Shown here in pieces: positions 63,401 through 64,000 of a DNA stretch of 64,000 bases. How positions within the stretch are numbered: the stretch's first letter is position 1; each line of letters starts with the position of its first letter. The notes under the pieces are model-generated. The model searched no databases. It was not told the origin of the DNA and saw only the letters and a program-made list of their open reading frames with translations. Source of the DNA: Janthinobacterium sp. TND4EL3 (lineage in GTDB: Bacteria; Pseudomonadota; Gammaproteobacteria; Burkholderiales; Burkholderiaceae_D); the NCBI RefSeq assembly GCF_900156175.1, contig NZ_FTMV01000006.1, positions 217,643 through 281,642 of the forward strand. The letters are read 5' to 3'. The translations under genes were made by a program, and so were the position numbers.

Positions 63401-64000
63401 ATGCAGCACGCCAAATGGATCCGTTTTATCGCGCAGTTTTCCCAGCTGAGCCGCCGCCAGCGGCAGGCAGGCATCGCCCGGCTGCGTGGCAACACGCCAC
63501 AGGACGCCACCGTCGCATTGCTTGAAAGCGTGGCGCAGCCGCATTTGGTTTGTCCCGCCTGCCACAGCAGCCATGCTCACCGGCACGGCCATGCGCACGG
63601 ACTGCAGCGCTACCGCTGCGTGCCGTGCGGGCGCACCTTCAATGCGCTCACCGGCACGCCGCTGGCCCGCTTGCGCCATAAATCGCTGTGGCTAGCCTAC
63701 GCCGATTGCCTGCTGGCATCGGCTTCCGTGCGCCAGGCAGCACGCCAGCTGGGCGTGCACCGCAACACCGCCTTCCGCTGGCGCCACCGGTTTTTGACGC
63801 TCGCCAGGACGGACCGCCCGCTGTGCCTGCACGGCATCGCCGAGGCCGACGAGCTGTATCTGCTGGAATCGGAAAAGGGATCCAGGCATCTGACGCGTCC
63901 GGCACGCCGCCGGGGCGGCCACGCCCGCCAGCGCGGCATTTCCAGTGAACAAGTCTGCATCCTGGTGGCGCGCGACCGCACGGGACAAACCCTCGATTTC
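63401..64000 (+). CDS. IS1595-type transposase, 3' end beyond window
   Basis: The first 200 residues of a DDE-type transposase; no stop occurs before the window ends. The N-terminal zinc ribbon is complete (Cys51, Cys54, Cys73, Cys76), followed by an HTH (about 108-131, RQAARQLGVHRNTAFRW) and the start of the catalytic domain with the first acidic residue Asp150 (IAEADELYL). The arrangement is that of IS1595-family transposases. ATG 63401 follows GGAG at 63391-63394. Confidence 0.85.
   Translation, partial: MQHAKWIRFIAQFSQLSRRQRQAGIARLRGNTPQDATVALLESVAQPHLVCPACHSSHAHRHGHAHGLQRYRCVPCGRTFNALTGTPLARLRHKSLWLAYADCLLASASVRQAARQLGVHRNTAFRWRHRFLTLARTDRPLCLHGIAEADELYLLESEKGSRHLTRPARRRGGHARQRGISSEQVCILVARDRTGQTLDF

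Overview
The window reads as an ordinary, gene-dense chromosomal segment of a GC-rich betaproteobacterium of the Oxalobacteraceae; Janthinobacterium or a close relative such as Massilia is my best guess. The reasons are protein family content (ribF-ileS-lspA-coaBC-dut order, aat-bpt pair, PHA phasin, PEP-CTERM protein, cysTWA-cysB operon, ispH-fkpB pair) and base composition. This assignment is inference from gene content, not from a database search. I see no prophage, no CRISPR array, no defence island and no biosynthetic cluster. Mobile DNA is limited to the left part of one insertion sequence at the right edge.

Layout. 1-1206: end of a TPR protein with a strong terminator. 1310-8682: ribF, ileS, lspA, coaBC, dut and a lipoprotein with a decayed M48 protease motif. 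8842-11070: small membrane protein, XdhC-like protein, AlkA-like glycosylase. 11128-12839: secreted PF03640-type protein, ECF sigma factor and anti-sigma factor. 12870-14983: divergent MFS pump and MmyB-like regulator around an inverted repeat. 15031-15325: two identical initiator tRNA genes. 15512-17620: Nudix hydrolase, aat, bpt (N-degron tagging). 17651-20962: tricorn-like protease. 21166-26024: pyrD, aldo/keto reductase, TonB-dependent receptor. 26116-27449: PEP-CTERM protein, a gene-poor stretch and an MmcQ/YjbR protein.

27446-33815 is a sulfate uptake region: cysT-cysW-cysA-cysB plus sbp, with a 1-Cys peroxiredoxin and a small serine hydrolase between them. 33946-38273: dgkA, IclR regulator, PBP7-type peptidase, nitroreductase, EamA exporter. 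38623-39189: phasin behind a clear promoter flanked by two near-identical boxes. 39333-43010: livHMGF branched-chain amino acid ABC transporter without its binding protein. 43312-49134: ispH, fkpB, an unrecognised secreted protein, radC, rpmB-rpmG, fatty acid desaturase. 49268-54167: MscS channel, RNA m5C methyltransferase, purN, orphan barstar, glycine-zipper protein. 54403-57150: spermidine-synthase-like protein, lone GspE/PilB ATPase, unusual tRNA-Lys. 57254-63208: mostly exported proteins (LprI-like, S9 peptidase, BON domain, HExxH peptidase) and two unrecognised genes. 63312 onward: left end of an IS1595-type element.

The most interesting unexplained structure is non-coding. Two dispersed repeat families are each present twice: a 133-bp element that abuts stop codons (8683-8815 and 54166-54298), and a 75-bp hairpin element (31431-31505 and 35280-35355) whose arms differ by compensatory changes. 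The best protein-level oddity is the M48-like lipoprotein in which two of three zinc ligands are replaced.
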